DNA of 64,000 bases from Planctomycetaceae bacterium (GCA_014762625.1 JABURQ010000162.1:1-64000); one strand, 5' to 3'. Shown: positions 1 through 10,502, counted from the stretch's first letter. A program made the numbers and translations. The notes: a model not told the origin generated them from the letters alone.

Positions 1-419
1 ATCGCTCGGCGGCCTGCGGTTACGCAAGTCGGCATGAGCGATGTTGAATGTTTAGAGAGGCAAATTTGAAACAAACCATGAGTGCCAACCGGGTGGCGTT
101 AGCACAAGAGGCCAGGCACCGTTCCATAATCCAAACTCAAAAATCCCCAATTGAGAGAACACCGATGACGCCGATCGAGCGGATGACCGCAGATTGGAAA
201 AGAAGACTCGCGCGGAGGCGCAAAGACGCAGAGTAAGAACACTCATTCTCGCTAATCATCACTCATCAGCCGAGTTCGTCCCGATTAGTGAGAATCAGCG
301 TTTATTAGTGTTCCTGTATTTCTCAATGAGAAAAGTATGAAGCTGGAAACTGAAAACCCAACACTTCACACTGAAAACTGTTTTTTCAACGACGAATGCT
401 GAAAATGCAACAGGCGACA

Positions 420-1337
420 CTACTTCAAACCCAGAGTTTGCCAGATCGTTTTACGAATCGGGCGTGCCGGTTTCTGTTGCTCAAATTCCAGACAGCGTTT
501 TTCAAACTCGCGGGTCACCTTCCGGGCATAGTCGTAGGCTGATCCAAACCGTTCTTTCAGCGTTTCGAAATCGCGTCGTTCATCGGTGGCGGTTTCCAGG
601 GCGGGCATTGGGGGCCAATGGTGAGCGAAGACCGGCGGCAAATCGCCGGCTTTCGAATATTTCAGGACACTGGGAAAGTTGGATTTGTATTGCTGAAAAC
701 GTTTATCGGTTGCGTTACTCATCAACCCTAATATGGCAGGACGACCGTTCGTATTGAGATCCTGCACATAGCGGATCGTGTCGAAAGTGAGCGGCAAGCC
801 TTCCAGAGAAATCCGCGACGGACGAGTCGGAATGAGAATAAAATCGCTCATCGCCAGACCGTTGATGCAGAACGTGGAGGATTTCTTGACATTCGCGGGA
901 AGATCGACGAGCACAAAATCGAACGTTTCCAAGGCCGGTTTCAGACGCGACAACATCAATTGCGTATCTTTCTTCCAGTTCATTGCTTCTTCCATCTCGA
1001 ACATGCGCGGACCGTCGGGAACCATGACGGCCAGTTCCCCGAGAGAACTGCCGCGCGTTTCGGTTCCCGCCCGCCAGCAGATGAAAGGTTCGACGTCGTC
1101 AATCGGCTTACGACTGCTTCGCAATTTCGCCATCAGCTCCGCACTGGTTTTGCCTTCTTCGGTCGCCTGGCGAATGATGCGGTTTCCCAGTAAGGCACAG
1201 GAACTGGAAGCCTGCGCGTCGAGATCGATGACGAGGACTTTCCTGTCCCGATTGCCGGCCAGAAATTCGGCCAGGCCGACGGTCACCGTCGATTTTCCTT
1301 CACCGCCTTTGTTATTGAAGATGGAAACAATTGTCAT
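420..1337 (-). CDS. ParA/MinD-like P-loop ATPase (AAA family), solitary
   Basis: ORF 420..1385 with likely start at 1337 (MTIVSIFNNKGGEGKSTVTVGLAEFL); deviant Walker A KGGEGKST, VLVIDLDAQ, FVLVDLPAN. Confidence 0.85.
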   Translation of the reverse strand: MTIVSIFNNKGGEGKSTVTVGLAEFLAGNRDRKVLVIDLDAQASSSCALLGNRIIRQATEEGKTSAELMAKLRSSRKPIDDVEPFICWRAGTETRGSSLGELAVMVPDGPRMFEMEEAMNWKKDTQLMLSRLKPALETFDFVLVDLPANVKKSSTFCINGLAMSDFILIPTRPSRISLEGLPLTFDTIRYVQDLNTNGRPAILGLMSNATDKRFQQYKSNFPSVLKYSKAGDLPPVFAHHWPPMPALETATDERRDFETLKERFGSAYDYARKVTREFEKRCLEFEQQKPARPIRKTIWQTLGLK

Positions 1338-1587
1338 AATGGATCTCTCAAGTGCAGGTTTGCAGATATTTGCTGTGTTGTACAAATGATTCTGCCATCC
1401 AGGCCGTCGAGATGCCAGATTCGATTGATCAGGATGCCGAAAAACGCGTCATCCGTCGTACATTCCCCGCACAAATTATCGAAATTCCGTGAGATGAAGC
1501 GATTCGGATAAGCGTACAAAGCGTGCTGGTTCGGTTTCTATTCTGATTCATCTGTTCACAACGAGAATTTCCTGCCATAGTGGATGG

Positions 1588-2337
1588 ATGAGCCGTTCCG
1601 ATCATTCACACTCTCTCTGGCGTTCCTCGCTGTCGCTTGTGCTGGCGACTGCTTGCTGGTCGGGTTATCTCATTTATCTCGCAGATTATCTGGGAACCAG
1701 TTTTCTGTGGGAGTTCACCGGTTTTGTCGCCACCATCCTCTGGGTGCTGTTTGCCTGCTTTTCACTCGCGTCGATGGAGTTTCTTTCGCCGCTCAGATTT
1801 CCGGCAGTCACGTACGGCATGATCTACTTCTGCTTTGGAATGCTGAGCTTTCTGCTGGGAGAAACAATCGACCAACCCCATCCCCATTATCTCTCGGATC
1901 ACTGGTCCTCAATCGCATTCCGTCGAAGCATTTCTGTAGGATGTTTTCACGGAATTCTGATAGGCGCCCTGATCTCACTCGACCAACTCCTTCAGCCAAA
2001 GGAAGAAGGATTGAGAGACACGGTGTATTGCCCTCGATTCATGCACCTTCCAGAACTCGTGAAAGATCCGAGAGCACGCCTTGTGCTGTTGATTGGCGGC
2101 AGTCTTCTCTTTGGATACTACCTCGCAATCAGCGTGGATGTCTGGTGGATGAAATCTCGCGCGACCGTCTGGCCTCCCAAACGAGTCTATGCCGCCTGCA
2201 TTGGAATGTGGTGCCTGCTCTGGTTTGCGGACTGCTTCACTCGACCACGAATCACGACGGCATTTGTTGTGTTTGTTTACTCCCTATTCATTTTTATCTT
2301 TCAAAGCCCTCTCTGGTTCGGAATCCTTCGAGAGTAA
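1588..2337 (+). CDS. Multi-pass membrane protein, unknown function
   Basis: 249-aa ORF with several hydrophobic segments; no recognised motif. Confidence 0.6.
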   Translation: MSRSDHSHSLWRSSLSLVLATACWSGYLIYLADYLGTSFLWEFTGFVATILWVLFACFSLASMEFLSPLRFPAVTYGMIYFCFGMLSFLLGETIDQPHPHYLSDHWSSIAFRRSISVGCFHGILIGALISLDQLLQPKEEGLRDTVYCPRFMHLPELVKDPRARLVLLIGGSLLFGYYLAISVDVWWMKSRATVWPPKRVYAACIGMWCLLWFADCFTRPRITTAFVVFVYSLFIFIFQSPLWFGILRE

Positions 2338-2376
2338 CTCTTCACAAGATGTACTTTCAGAATGCGAGAGATCACC

Positions 2377-3780
2377 TCACTCCCCCAAGACCAGCGGTTC
2401 CGGCGTTTCGTCCCGACCGACCGGTCGCACGCCGGGGCCGAAGTCGTCTCCTTCTCCCAAATCGGCGCGGATCCGTTCCGCGTAGACCGTCAATCGATTC
2501 ACGACGCCGGGGTTTTCCTCGGCAACGTCGTTCTCTTCCGCCAGATCGGTTGCCAGATTGTAGAGCCGTGCCGGTGACTGCACCCGTTTGGCGTTGAGCC
2601 CTTCCCGTTTCTGATCCAGAGGCAGATACAGTTTCCAGTACCCCGCACGGACGGCCTGGAGTTGATCGAGCTGGTAGTAAAAGAACGCCGTGTGCGGCGA
2701 CTTGGCCTGCTCCGGATGAAACAGCAACCCGCGAATATCCTGGCCGTCGATGACGCGGTCTTCGGGAACGTCGGCTCCCGCGAGTGCCGCGAAGGTAGGC
2801 AGCATGTCGATCGTGGAACAGAGTTCGTCGTTGACGGTGCCGGCAGGAACTTTCCCCGGCCAGCGGACAATGCAGGGAACCCGCATTCCCCCTTCAGCCG
2901 TCGAATAGCCCCAGCCTGAGAGGGGCAGATTACTTCCCTGTACCGGATTGCGGCGGGGCGCCCCGTTGTCCGAGGTCCAGATGACGAGCGTGTTCTCATC
3001 GAGACCGAGTTCCTTCAGAGCTTTCAGAATTTGTCCGGTCGACCAGTCGAGTTCTTCGATCGAATCCCCCCACGGGCCGTTGTCCGATTTGCCCTGAAAA
3101 TCGGGGCTGGCATAGGGAGATCGGGTACTTCCCGGCATCGCCTGCGGCATGTAGAGGAAGAACGGTTTCTCGCGATTCTCTTTCAAGAATTCAATCGCCC
3201 GTTCGGTGTAGCGTTTGGTGAGATAATCGCGATCGACGGGAGCTTCGATGACGGTCTCATTTTCCATCAGCGGCAATTTGGGCCACGGCTTTCCCTCGCG
3301 GGCGGTCATGTCGTCACTGTAGGGGATCCCGAAATAGGAATCGAACCCCTGCCGTGTCGGCAGGAACTGGGGCTGATCGCCTAGATGCCATTTACCGATG
3401 ATGGTCGTCACGTAACCCGCGTCCTTGAGGACTTCGGCGATCGTGATCTCCTCGGGGTTTAGACCGTTGGGAGAAACCGGACGCAGCACGGCTCCATCCG
3501 GATCGGGGTTATCGAGACCGACGCGACGCGGATAGCAACCGGTCATCAACGCAGCCCGGGAAGGGGTACAGACTCCCGAAGCGGCGTAGTAGCTGGTCAG
3601 TTTGAGCCCCTCCTCGGCCATTTTGTCGAGGTGGGGTGTTTTGTGTTTCGTGGATCCGAAACAGCCGATATCGCCGTACCCGAGGTTATCGCAGAAGATG
3701 TAGACAATGTTCGGTTTGTCGGCAGCAGAGAGAGTTGTCGAGAATAAAACGAGTAACAGGAAGAGGGCTGAACGATGCAT
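2377..3780 (-). CDS. Sulfatase (arylsulfatase family), secreted
   Basis: Signal peptide; KPNIVYIFCDNLGYGDIGC; C-x-P-S-R motif GVCTPSRAALMTG; GKWHLG. Confidence 0.93.
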   Translation of the reverse strand: MHRSALFLLLVLFSTTLSAADKPNIVYIFCDNLGYGDIGCFGSTKHKTPHLDKMAEEGLKLTSYYAASGVCTPSRAALMTGCYPRRVGLDNPDPDGAVLRPVSPNGLNPEEITIAEVLKDAGYVTTIIGKWHLGDQPQFLPTRQGFDSYFGIPYSDDMTAREGKPWPKLPLMENETVIEAPVDRDYLTKRYTERAIEFLKENREKPFFLYMPQAMPGSTRSPYASPDFQGKSDNGPWGDSIEELDWSTGQILKALKELGLDENTLVIWTSDNGAPRRNPVQGSNLPLSGWGYSTAEGGMRVPCIVRWPGKVPAGTVNDELCSTIDMLPTFAALAGADVPEDRVIDGQDIRGLLFHPEQAKSPHTAFFYYQLDQLQAVRAGYWKLYLPLDQKREGLNAKRVQSPARLYNLATDLAEENDVAEENPGVVNRLTVYAERIRADLGEGDDFGPGVRPVGRDETPEPLVLGE

Positions 3781-3798
3781 AAAATCCTCGGGGCGTGT

Positions 3799-4872
3799 CT
3801 ATTTTGAGAAGTGGAGGTCATCGAGTGAAACGGTATGGGACCGCTGGGTTTTGCCGTCGAGACCGATAATTTGAAATTTGAGTTCGACCGGTGACGACTT
3901 CCAGTCGATGTCGATCGTGCCGAAGTGATTGTCGCGATACGCTTCGCCGATCCGATATTTATTCGGTTCGACGTTATGCCAGTCTTCGGTGAGACCGCTG
4001 GCGGTTATATCGTAGATGGGGTAGAAACCTTCCGGTTGTCGTTTACTGATCTCGGCCCAATGAACGTCGCCGGAAATAAAGACGACTCCGTTCGCTTTGG
4101 TCGATTTGATGAGATCGAACATTTTCTGCTGTTGGGCGGGGAGGTTCGTCCACGATTCCCAGCCGTTGTATTCATGGCCGAACTGAATGGAACTGCAGAC
4201 GATGCGAACATCGGCCGGTGTTTGAAACTGCTTCTCCAGCCACTTCCATTGAGCCTCGCCGAGCATCGTTTTCGCGGGATTCGGATCGGGTTCGTAATCG
4301 TTCTTCCAGGGAGAGTTTTTATCCTCTTTCGTGAGGCGTTTCAGCGGATCGCGGAAGAACCGGGTATCCAGCAGAATGATCTGCAAACGTTTGCCGTCCT
4401 GTTCAAACAGGTGAGACCCGTAGATCCCCGGATGTTGGCGACGGGGGCTCTCTTCCGGCACTTTCCAGAAATCGAAGAAAATCTCTCGCGACTCGTTCTT
4501 CTTCGGGTACTCTTTGCCGGCATCGTTCCAGCCGTAATCGTGATCGTCCCAGATCGACAGCACGGTGATATTTTTTCGCAGCGCCTGAAATTCAGGCTTA
4601 CTGTCAAGTTGCTGGTATTTATCGCGCAGAACCTGCACATCTTTTGTATCGGCGTAAATATTATCCCCCAGATAGACAAACAGATCCGGCGCTTGGGCGA
4701 CGACCTGCTTGAGGATCGGCTGCGGCTTAAATTCTTTCGCGCAGGAACCGAACGCAATCCGCGAAGGGAGCCCCTCATAATCATCAATCGATCTGACGAC
4801 GGGAGAGTCGTCCGCGAAGACAAAGCCTGCCAGCAGAATCAGCGGAAGAGTGCAGTAAACCCGGATGTTCAT
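3799..4872 (-). CDS. PhoD-like alkaline phosphatase / metallophosphatase
   Basis: IAFGSCAKE, DLFVYLGDNIYAD, SIWDDHDYGWND, FISGDVHWAE. Confidence 0.88.
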   Translation of the reverse strand: MNIRVYCTLPLILLAGFVFADDSPVVRSIDDYEGLPSRIAFGSCAKEFKPQPILKQVVAQAPDLFVYLGDNIYADTKDVQVLRDKYQQLDSKPEFQALRKNITVLSIWDDHDYGWNDAGKEYPKKNESREIFFDFWKVPEESPRRQHPGIYGSHLFEQDGKRLQIILLDTRFFRDPLKRLTKEDKNSPWKNDYEPDPNPAKTMLGEAQWKWLEKQFQTPADVRIVCSSIQFGHEYNGWESWTNLPAQQQKMFDLIKSTKANGVVFISGDVHWAEISKRQPEGFYPIYDITASGLTEDWHNVEPNKYRIGEAYRDNHFGTIDIDWKSSPVELKFQIIGLDGKTQRSHTVSLDDLHFSK

Positions 4873-4965
4873 GACGTGTCGGCTTTTGATTCAAAAGTGG
4901 GGATCAAACAAACCAATACAAGCAGATCGGGGACGTCGAAGAGAAACTGACGTCTGTCCGAGGAT

Positions 4966-7900
4966 TCACCGCTCCACCGACGTCTGTCCCAGATCGATGG
5001 GCACATTGCCGTCGAGGTAGCGCCAGTTTTTGATGAACGAAATCAGATCGGCCATATCCTGTATAGTGATATTCTTTTCGAGTCCGTTCGGCATCAGGGA
5101 AACGCCGTCCGATTTCATTTCTTCGATGTTATCCTTCAGGATCGTAACGGTTTTGTTTTCGGGTTGTTTGAGGGTCACCGAGTTGCCGGTCTCGTTGGCG
5201 ATGATGCCGGTGAGTACCTTGCCGTCATCGAGCACGATTGTGTAGCTGAAATAGTTGTTATCGATGGCCCGGTTGGGATCGAGGATGTTGGTCAGTAACG
5301 CTTCCGGTTTCGCGGTCCGCGAGTCGGCGATATCGGGAGCAACGTTCACGCCGAGCTTTCCAATACGGTGACAGGCGGTGCAGTTCTTCTCGAAAATCGC
5401 CCGCCCCCGTTTCGGATCGGACGTCATCTTCAAGGCCGCTTGATACTTGGCGAGGACCGGCTTACGGTCTTCGGCGGCTGTTGACGCGAGAACCGTGTTT
5501 ATGCGTTTTTTCAGGTCAGCGTCTTTGTGACGCGCGAGGATGCGGCGATGATGGGCCTGAATCTCTCCTGCCGGCACCTTGCCGGCTTCGACCGCATCCA
5601 GCAGAAAGGGAACCATCGCCGAACTTCCGACGATGCTGCCGAGTATTTCGCTGCGGATGGCAGGGGTCTGGCGTGAATAATCGGCGAGCAACGCGGGAGC
5701 GGCGGCTTTCGGGTCGAGCGCCGACCAGATACCGATCGCCTGCTGCCTCAGGGCGGAATTCGTTTCGTGCAGGGCCAACTGCTCCAGCACTTTGAGAGAC
5801 GTTTCTCGCGGCGCGTATCGCAACAATTGCAAACTGTTGAGCCGTGTCGCCAGTTCTTCCTCGGGATTCGCGGCGGCCTGAGCCGATTGAGCAAAGACTG
5901 TTTGTAATTGGTCCCGAGCAGCTGGAGTGAGAGATTCGGATTGCGACAATGGACCGATCGTCGAACCAAGACCGAGCATAATCGTTTGCGACAACGGCAA
6001 CGCCAGAGGTTTTTTCTTATCAACCGGGTGTAACTCCGACAGCGTGTTGAGTGTTGCGATGATCTCGGCATTCTTCTGAACGGCACGTCGCGCCCCGATC
6101 AATTGCGACAGAGAAGAAATCACGGGCTTCAGAGCGCCGAAATTCTCGTCGGACGTTTGTATCAGCACTGCGGAAAGCAGATCGACAGGACGATCGTTGG
6201 CCGCAATCCGTACGGACGCCACCAACCAGGGATCGCCGCCCGTTTTCAGGGAGAGTTTCGTGAGCACGCGTGTTTTGAGCGGACTGGCTTGCATCTTGCC
6301 GGTGGAAATAGCGAGTTGCAGTTGCAGGTGACCATCTTCCAGCTTGGCAGTCTCTTCGAGCAGACTGTGATAGGCGGTCTCTTCGATAAGTCGTTTTTCT
6401 TCTGCTTTGAGAAGCTGGGTGATCAACTTCTGGTTGGCGGTATGCAGGACGGTCTTGAGATCCTCGTCGGTCAACTGCCCCCAATTCGACAGGAGCCACA
6501 GTGCGGAAACTGCGGCGGGAGTATGCTCGCATTCGGTGAGCATCTTGCGAAGCTGAACGGTGACTTCCAGATCGCGACGCTCGGTGAGCAATCGAAACGC
6601 GGTGTCTCGATGCCAGCCGTTCGAATGAGAGAGCAGGTAAACCAGATCTTCCGACGTCAGTTCCGCCAGATGACTCGGACGATGCTGGGATCGTTCCTGA
6701 ATCGGCTGTCGAGCGGAGAGTCGGTAGACGCGTCCTCGATCGTTGCCGTCGGTGAGGTCCTTCCGCACCTTCAGTTCGTCCGGCATGAACTGCGGGTGTT
6801 CGATAACCGCCCGGTACATGTCGCAAAGGTATAAAGCACCGTCAGGCCCGTGCGCCATATTGACGGGACGGAACCACGAATCTTCACTCGCCAGGAACTC
6901 GACTTCGTCACGACCGTAATGCGACGTGAAGGAACCACCTTGCGGTGACAACACATCGCGATGCAATAAACTGCCGGTCGGTTCGCAGGTAAAACTGTTG
7001 CCGTAAAACTTGGGACCGAGACCGTCGCCGCGATAGTTGGTCACACCGCAGGCGGCGGTAAATTGCCCGGCGTGCTGTGTCGAAGTAGTCCAGGCCGTCG
7101 TAATGGAATAGACGCGAGAATCCTGGCCGGCGGGAGAAACATCGTGTCGAAGGGACGGCAATAAGGCATACGGATTCTGTGCGAGATCGCGCTGCTCCAG
7201 GACAATATGCATACACGGATTGCGATTGCTACAAGTGAAGCGATTGCCGTAGTCGTCGAAGATCAAACCAAATTGCCCGGTTCCGGTGATCCCCTCATAC
7301 TCCCCTGTCTCGGGATGGAAACGGAAATCGACCCGCGACAAATCGAGGGGTTCGGCATCTTCAGCCCATTCTTTCTTGACGGCCACGACCTTTCCGCCAC
7401 GCAAACCGTTCGACACATAGATCCAGCCGTCGAGACCCAGCGTCGGATGATTGGCGCGGAGTTGGGGATTCTGTTCGGCGAATCCGCGAAACCAGGTTTC
7501 CTTCACGTCCATTTTGTCATCGCCATCGGTATCCTTCAGGTAGGCGATCTCGCCGGACATCGTGGTGATGACGCCCCCTTTCCAGGGAAGCACGCCGTTC
7601 GCAAAGAGCAGATGATCCGCGAAGACGGTCGCGGTTTCGTAATAACCGTCGCCGTCCTTGTCGCGGAGAATTTTGATTTGTGATTTCGGCGGCTCGCCTT
7701 CAGCAGGACCGTGCGGATAATCGGTCATTTCGACGACCCACAGTCGTTGATATTCATCGAAGGCAACCGCGACGGGATCGACGACCTGCGGCTCGGAAGC
7801 AACCAACTCGATTTTCACATCCGGATGGATCTGGAAATCCTTGAGTGCCTGTTTCGGATCGAGGGGACTGACAGGTTTTTTCTTTTCAGTAGACGCAGGT

Positions 7901-8028
7901 GCATCAGCTGTCACCGAGAGGTTTTGAGATTCCGGAGTTTGCGCGGGGGCTTCCGTAAACAAGACCAGTGAGGTGGTAAGAATCGTAAACAGACTGGCCA
8001 GGAAGGCGAATTTCATCGAGGACTCCAA
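4966..8028 (-). CDS. PVC-type heme-binding CxxCH protein (membrane-bound dehydrogenase-type beta-propeller plus cytochrome c)
   Basis: Signal peptide; propeller-type repeats; C-terminal FEKNCTACHRIGKLGVNVAPDI. Confidence 0.9.
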   Translation of the reverse strand: MESSMKFAFLASLFTILTTSLVLFTEAPAQTPESQNLSVTADAPASTEKKKPVSPLDPKQALKDFQIHPDVKIELVASEPQVVDPVAVAFDEYQRLWVVEMTDYPHGPAEGEPPKSQIKILRDKDGDGYYETATVFADHLLFANGVLPWKGGVITTMSGEIAYLKDTDGDDKMDVKETWFRGFAEQNPQLRANHPTLGLDGWIYVSNGLRGGKVVAVKKEWAEDAEPLDLSRVDFRFHPETGEYEGITGTGQFGLIFDDYGNRFTCSNRNPCMHIVLEQRDLAQNPYALLPSLRHDVSPAGQDSRVYSITTAWTTSTQHAGQFTAACGVTNYRGDGLGPKFYGNSFTCEPTGSLLHRDVLSPQGGSFTSHYGRDEVEFLASEDSWFRPVNMAHGPDGALYLCDMYRAVIEHPQFMPDELKVRKDLTDGNDRGRVYRLSARQPIQERSQHRPSHLAELTSEDLVYLLSHSNGWHRDTAFRLLTERRDLEVTVQLRKMLTECEHTPAAVSALWLLSNWGQLTDEDLKTVLHTANQKLITQLLKAEEKRLIEETAYHSLLEETAKLEDGHLQLQLAISTGKMQASPLKTRVLTKLSLKTGGDPWLVASVRIAANDRPVDLLSAVLIQTSDENFGALKPVISSLSQLIGARRAVQKNAEIIATLNTLSELHPVDKKKPLALPLSQTIMLGLGSTIGPLSQSESLTPAARDQLQTVFAQSAQAAANPEEELATRLNSLQLLRYAPRETSLKVLEQLALHETNSALRQQAIGIWSALDPKAAAPALLADYSRQTPAIRSEILGSIVGSSAMVPFLLDAVEAGKVPAGEIQAHHRRILARHKDADLKKRINTVLASTAAEDRKPVLAKYQAALKMTSDPKRGRAIFEKNCTACHRIGKLGVNVAPDIADSRTAKPEALLTNILDPNRAIDNNYFSYTIVLDDGKVLTGIIANETGNSVTLKQPENKTVTILKDNIEEMKSDGVSLMPNGLEKNITIQDMADLISFIKNWRYLDGNVPIDLGQTSVER

Positions 8029-8184
8029 GTCGGCTGGTAAGAAGGAGTGAGGCGGGACAGCGAGGCAACACTTCCATTATTCCGCAAGAGAATGCCGGTC
8101 TCAACGACATTCCCGTCAAAAGGCTTGGAATGTTTTCATTGCGTCCATTATTCTGAACAACGTGAGGCAAGTTTCAGGAAATAA

Positions 8185-8832
8185 TTGGAGGAAAAGATGC
8201 GTGCGTCTCTCTTTGCCTGGCTCATCCTGATCGCTGTCATGGGGGCCGCTTCGGCGGACGCCGGAAAATATAATATGGTTCTGTCGATCGGCGATGATGC
8301 ACCGGCGTGGAGCGAGCTACCGGGAGTCGATGGCGAGAAACATTCACTCGCCGACCTGAAAGATTTTCCGTATGTCGTCGTCGTCTTTTTCAGTAATAGT
8401 TGCGACGTGGCGGAGGTGTACGAAGAACGCATCAAGAAAATTGTGGAGACCTACGGCGGTCAGAAGAAGCAGGTCGCCGTCGTCGCCATCAACGTCAGCA
8501 AGGAAGAAGAAGATTTGCTGCCCGCCATGAAAAAGCGGGCGAAAGAACACCATTTCAATTTCGGATACCTTTTCGACGAATCACAGCAGATCGCCAAAAA
8601 GTACGGCGCCCTCTGGACGCCGGAATTCTTTGTCCTCGACCCCGATCGAAAAATAGCTTACATGGGGGGATACGACGACACTTCCGCCAGCCAATTTGTG
8701 AAGCATCATTATCTCATGGATGCTTTACAAGCGCTCACCAACGGAAAGAAACCTGAGATTCAAGAGACGCCGGCGATCGGCTGTTTGATCAAATTCGAGC
8801 GGAAACGACGACGTCGTCCGAGCGATGATTGA
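8185..8832 (+). CDS. Thioredoxin/redoxin-like exported protein
   Basis: Signal peptide; GDDAPAWSELPGVDGEKHSLADLKDFPYVVVVFFSNSCDVAEVYEERI; WTPEFFVLDPDRKIAYMGGYDD. Confidence 0.8.
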   Translation: MEEKMRASLFAWLILIAVMGAASADAGKYNMVLSIGDDAPAWSELPGVDGEKHSLADLKDFPYVVVVFFSNSCDVAEVYEERIKKIVETYGGQKKQVAVVAINVSKEEEDLLPAMKKRAKEHHFNFGYLFDESQQIAKKYGALWTPEFFVLDPDRKIAYMGGYDDTSASQFVKHHYLMDALQALTNGKKPEIQETPAIGCLIKFERKRRRRPSDD

Positions 8833-8835
8833 CGC

Positions 8836-9078
8836 TCAGTCGAGTTCCAGAGACATGATTCCTTTGAGCTGCTCTTCAAAAACGTCATACAATCGTGGAG
8901 AGAGACGCAGGGTCTCATCATCCAAGTCTGGATCGATCAGCAGATCGACGTTCTCCTGATTGACTCTTGCAGCCAGCTTCAAAAAAGTCAGGGGCGAGCA
9001 AAGAATCTGACTCCCCATAAGTGATGTATCCCGATGGATTTGAAAACTTGAAGCCATGATGTGTGTCTCAGCTAACAT
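8836..9078 (-). CDS. Hypothetical protein, 80 aa
   Basis: Short ORF filling an otherwise empty interval; palindrome just upstream. Confidence 0.45.
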   Translation of the reverse strand: MLAETHIMASSFQIHRDTSLMGSQILCSPLTFLKLAARVNQENVDLLIDPDLDDETLRLSPRLYDVFEEQLKGIMSLELD

Positions 9079-9353
9079 AGGTAATCTCTATCGATGATTT
9101 CGCCCACACCGATAAAGATAGGGGTATCCCCTATGACTGTAAAGTCCTTTTTTAGATCAAAAACCACAAATTTCAGAAACACTTTTGATAAGCGGAATCG
9201 GCTTAAATGGTTTGATAGATGGTGTTTTGTGCGCATCCTGTGTATTTGCATTCAGACTCTCTATGCCGGTCTCACAGACTTCATGAAATGATCTGGAACC
9301 TCTATGTTGGAAGTAAGAGGGTTCACAAAACACTACTTTTTTGATTGAAAAAC

Positions 9354-10043
9354 ATGGCAGGTCGAACATTTGCGGTTGGGGACATTCATGGCTGTCGAAC
9401 TGCTCTGGAGACTTTGTGCGATTCCCTGAAACTGACGTCTGAGGACACTTTAATCGTACTCGGCGACGTGGTCGATCGAGGACCGGACTCTCGGGGAGTG
9501 ATCGACCTCCTCCTCAAGATGCAGGAGATCTGCGAATTGGTCATGATTCTCGGCAATCATGACGAGATGCTACTCTCCGCCTTTGAATCGAAAGGCAACT
9601 TTGAGCAGTGGTTGATGGTTGGCGGTCGAGAGGCTCTCGATTCCTACGGCCAGAGACTGTCTCTCATTCCGGAATCTCATCTGAATTTTTTGCGTTCGGC
9701 GGAGGGCTACCATGAAACGGCGACTGAAATCTTCATCCACGCGAACCTGGAACCCGGCGTCCCCTTGCCGGAACAAAGATCGAGATGGCTTCGCTGGGAG
9801 CATTTGTCAGGAAAAGAATCTCCCCACGAATCGGGTAAACGGATCATCTGCGGCCACACACAACAGAAAAGCGGCAAGCCGCTCACCTGGGAGGGCTGGG
9901 TCTGTCTCGATACCGGGGCCTATCGATTCAATCCGTTGAGTTGCCTCGAAATCGAAACGAATCTCCTGCACCGTACGGATGAGAACGGCAAACTTTATGA
10001 TACCGTGCCTCTCAGCGAGATTGCTGAAACTCGGGGAGAGTGA
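9354..10043 (+). CDS. Metallophosphoesterase / Ser-Thr protein phosphatase (PPP-like)
   Basis: FAVGDIHGCRTALETL, LGDVVDRGPDSRGV, LGNHDEMLL, ICGHTQ; ATG at 9354 (track starts at TTG 9345). Confidence 0.87.
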   Translation: MAGRTFAVGDIHGCRTALETLCDSLKLTSEDTLIVLGDVVDRGPDSRGVIDLLLKMQEICELVMILGNHDEMLLSAFESKGNFEQWLMVGGREALDSYGQRLSLIPESHLNFLRSAEGYHETATEIFIHANLEPGVPLPEQRSRWLRWEHLSGKESPHESGKRIICGHTQQKSGKPLTWEGWVCLDTGAYRFNPLSCLEIETNLLHRTDENGKLYDTVPLSEIAETRGE

Positions 10044-10061
10044 CCTTCTCTGAATTGTCCG

Positions 10062-10502
10062 TCAGTTTGACTCGGAGGAATCCGTAATCTCGTCAGGGAG
10101 TTTGAGCGGCGGACGGTCGAATCGACTGCGCATCCAGTTGAGAGAGCGAGAGACTCTTTCTTGACGTAACAACCTCAATTCAAGGGTCCGTTTGCCGGGG
10201 AACGCCGAACAGGCCAGCCCCAGAAGAATGGTGAGAATCCCCTGCCCGGGAGCCACCAGCATGATGATGCCGCACAAAATCAGAATCACGCCGACCACGT
10301 TGCGGAAGGTGAGAGCCACGATCCTGAGGATTGGACGGGAAGCTTTCCACTGACTGAGGTAATCTTCGTGTTTGAGAAAATAGTCTTCGGGAATCAGAGA
10401 CAGCAGGAACGGCAACGCCAGCAGACTCCCCAGAAAGATCAAGGTCGAGATAAGGGCGATCCACTGCCAGGTTTCGGTTGTACCATCCAAGAAATCAAAC
10501 AT
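10062..10502 (-). CDS. PGPGW-type putative transmembrane protein
   Basis: Probable start MFDFLDGTTETW at 10502; VVGVILILCGIIMLVAPGQGILTILLGLACSAFPGKRTLE. Confidence 0.65.
   Translation of the reverse strand: MFDFLDGTTETWQWIALISTLIFLGSLLALPFLLSLIPEDYFLKHEDYLSQWKASRPILRIVALTFRNVVGVILILCGIIMLVAPGQGILTILLGLACSAFPGKRTLELRLLRQERVSRSLNWMRSRFDRPPLKLPDEITDSSESN

Noticed and set aside
1584-2597. 337-aa ORF overlapping the membrane-protein gene
   Set aside because: Out-of-frame overlap with the hydrophobic 1588..2337 ORF and antisense to a sulfatase.
3925-4950. 341-aa plus-strand ORF opposite the PhoD-like gene
   Set aside because: Shadow ORF of a well-supported gene.
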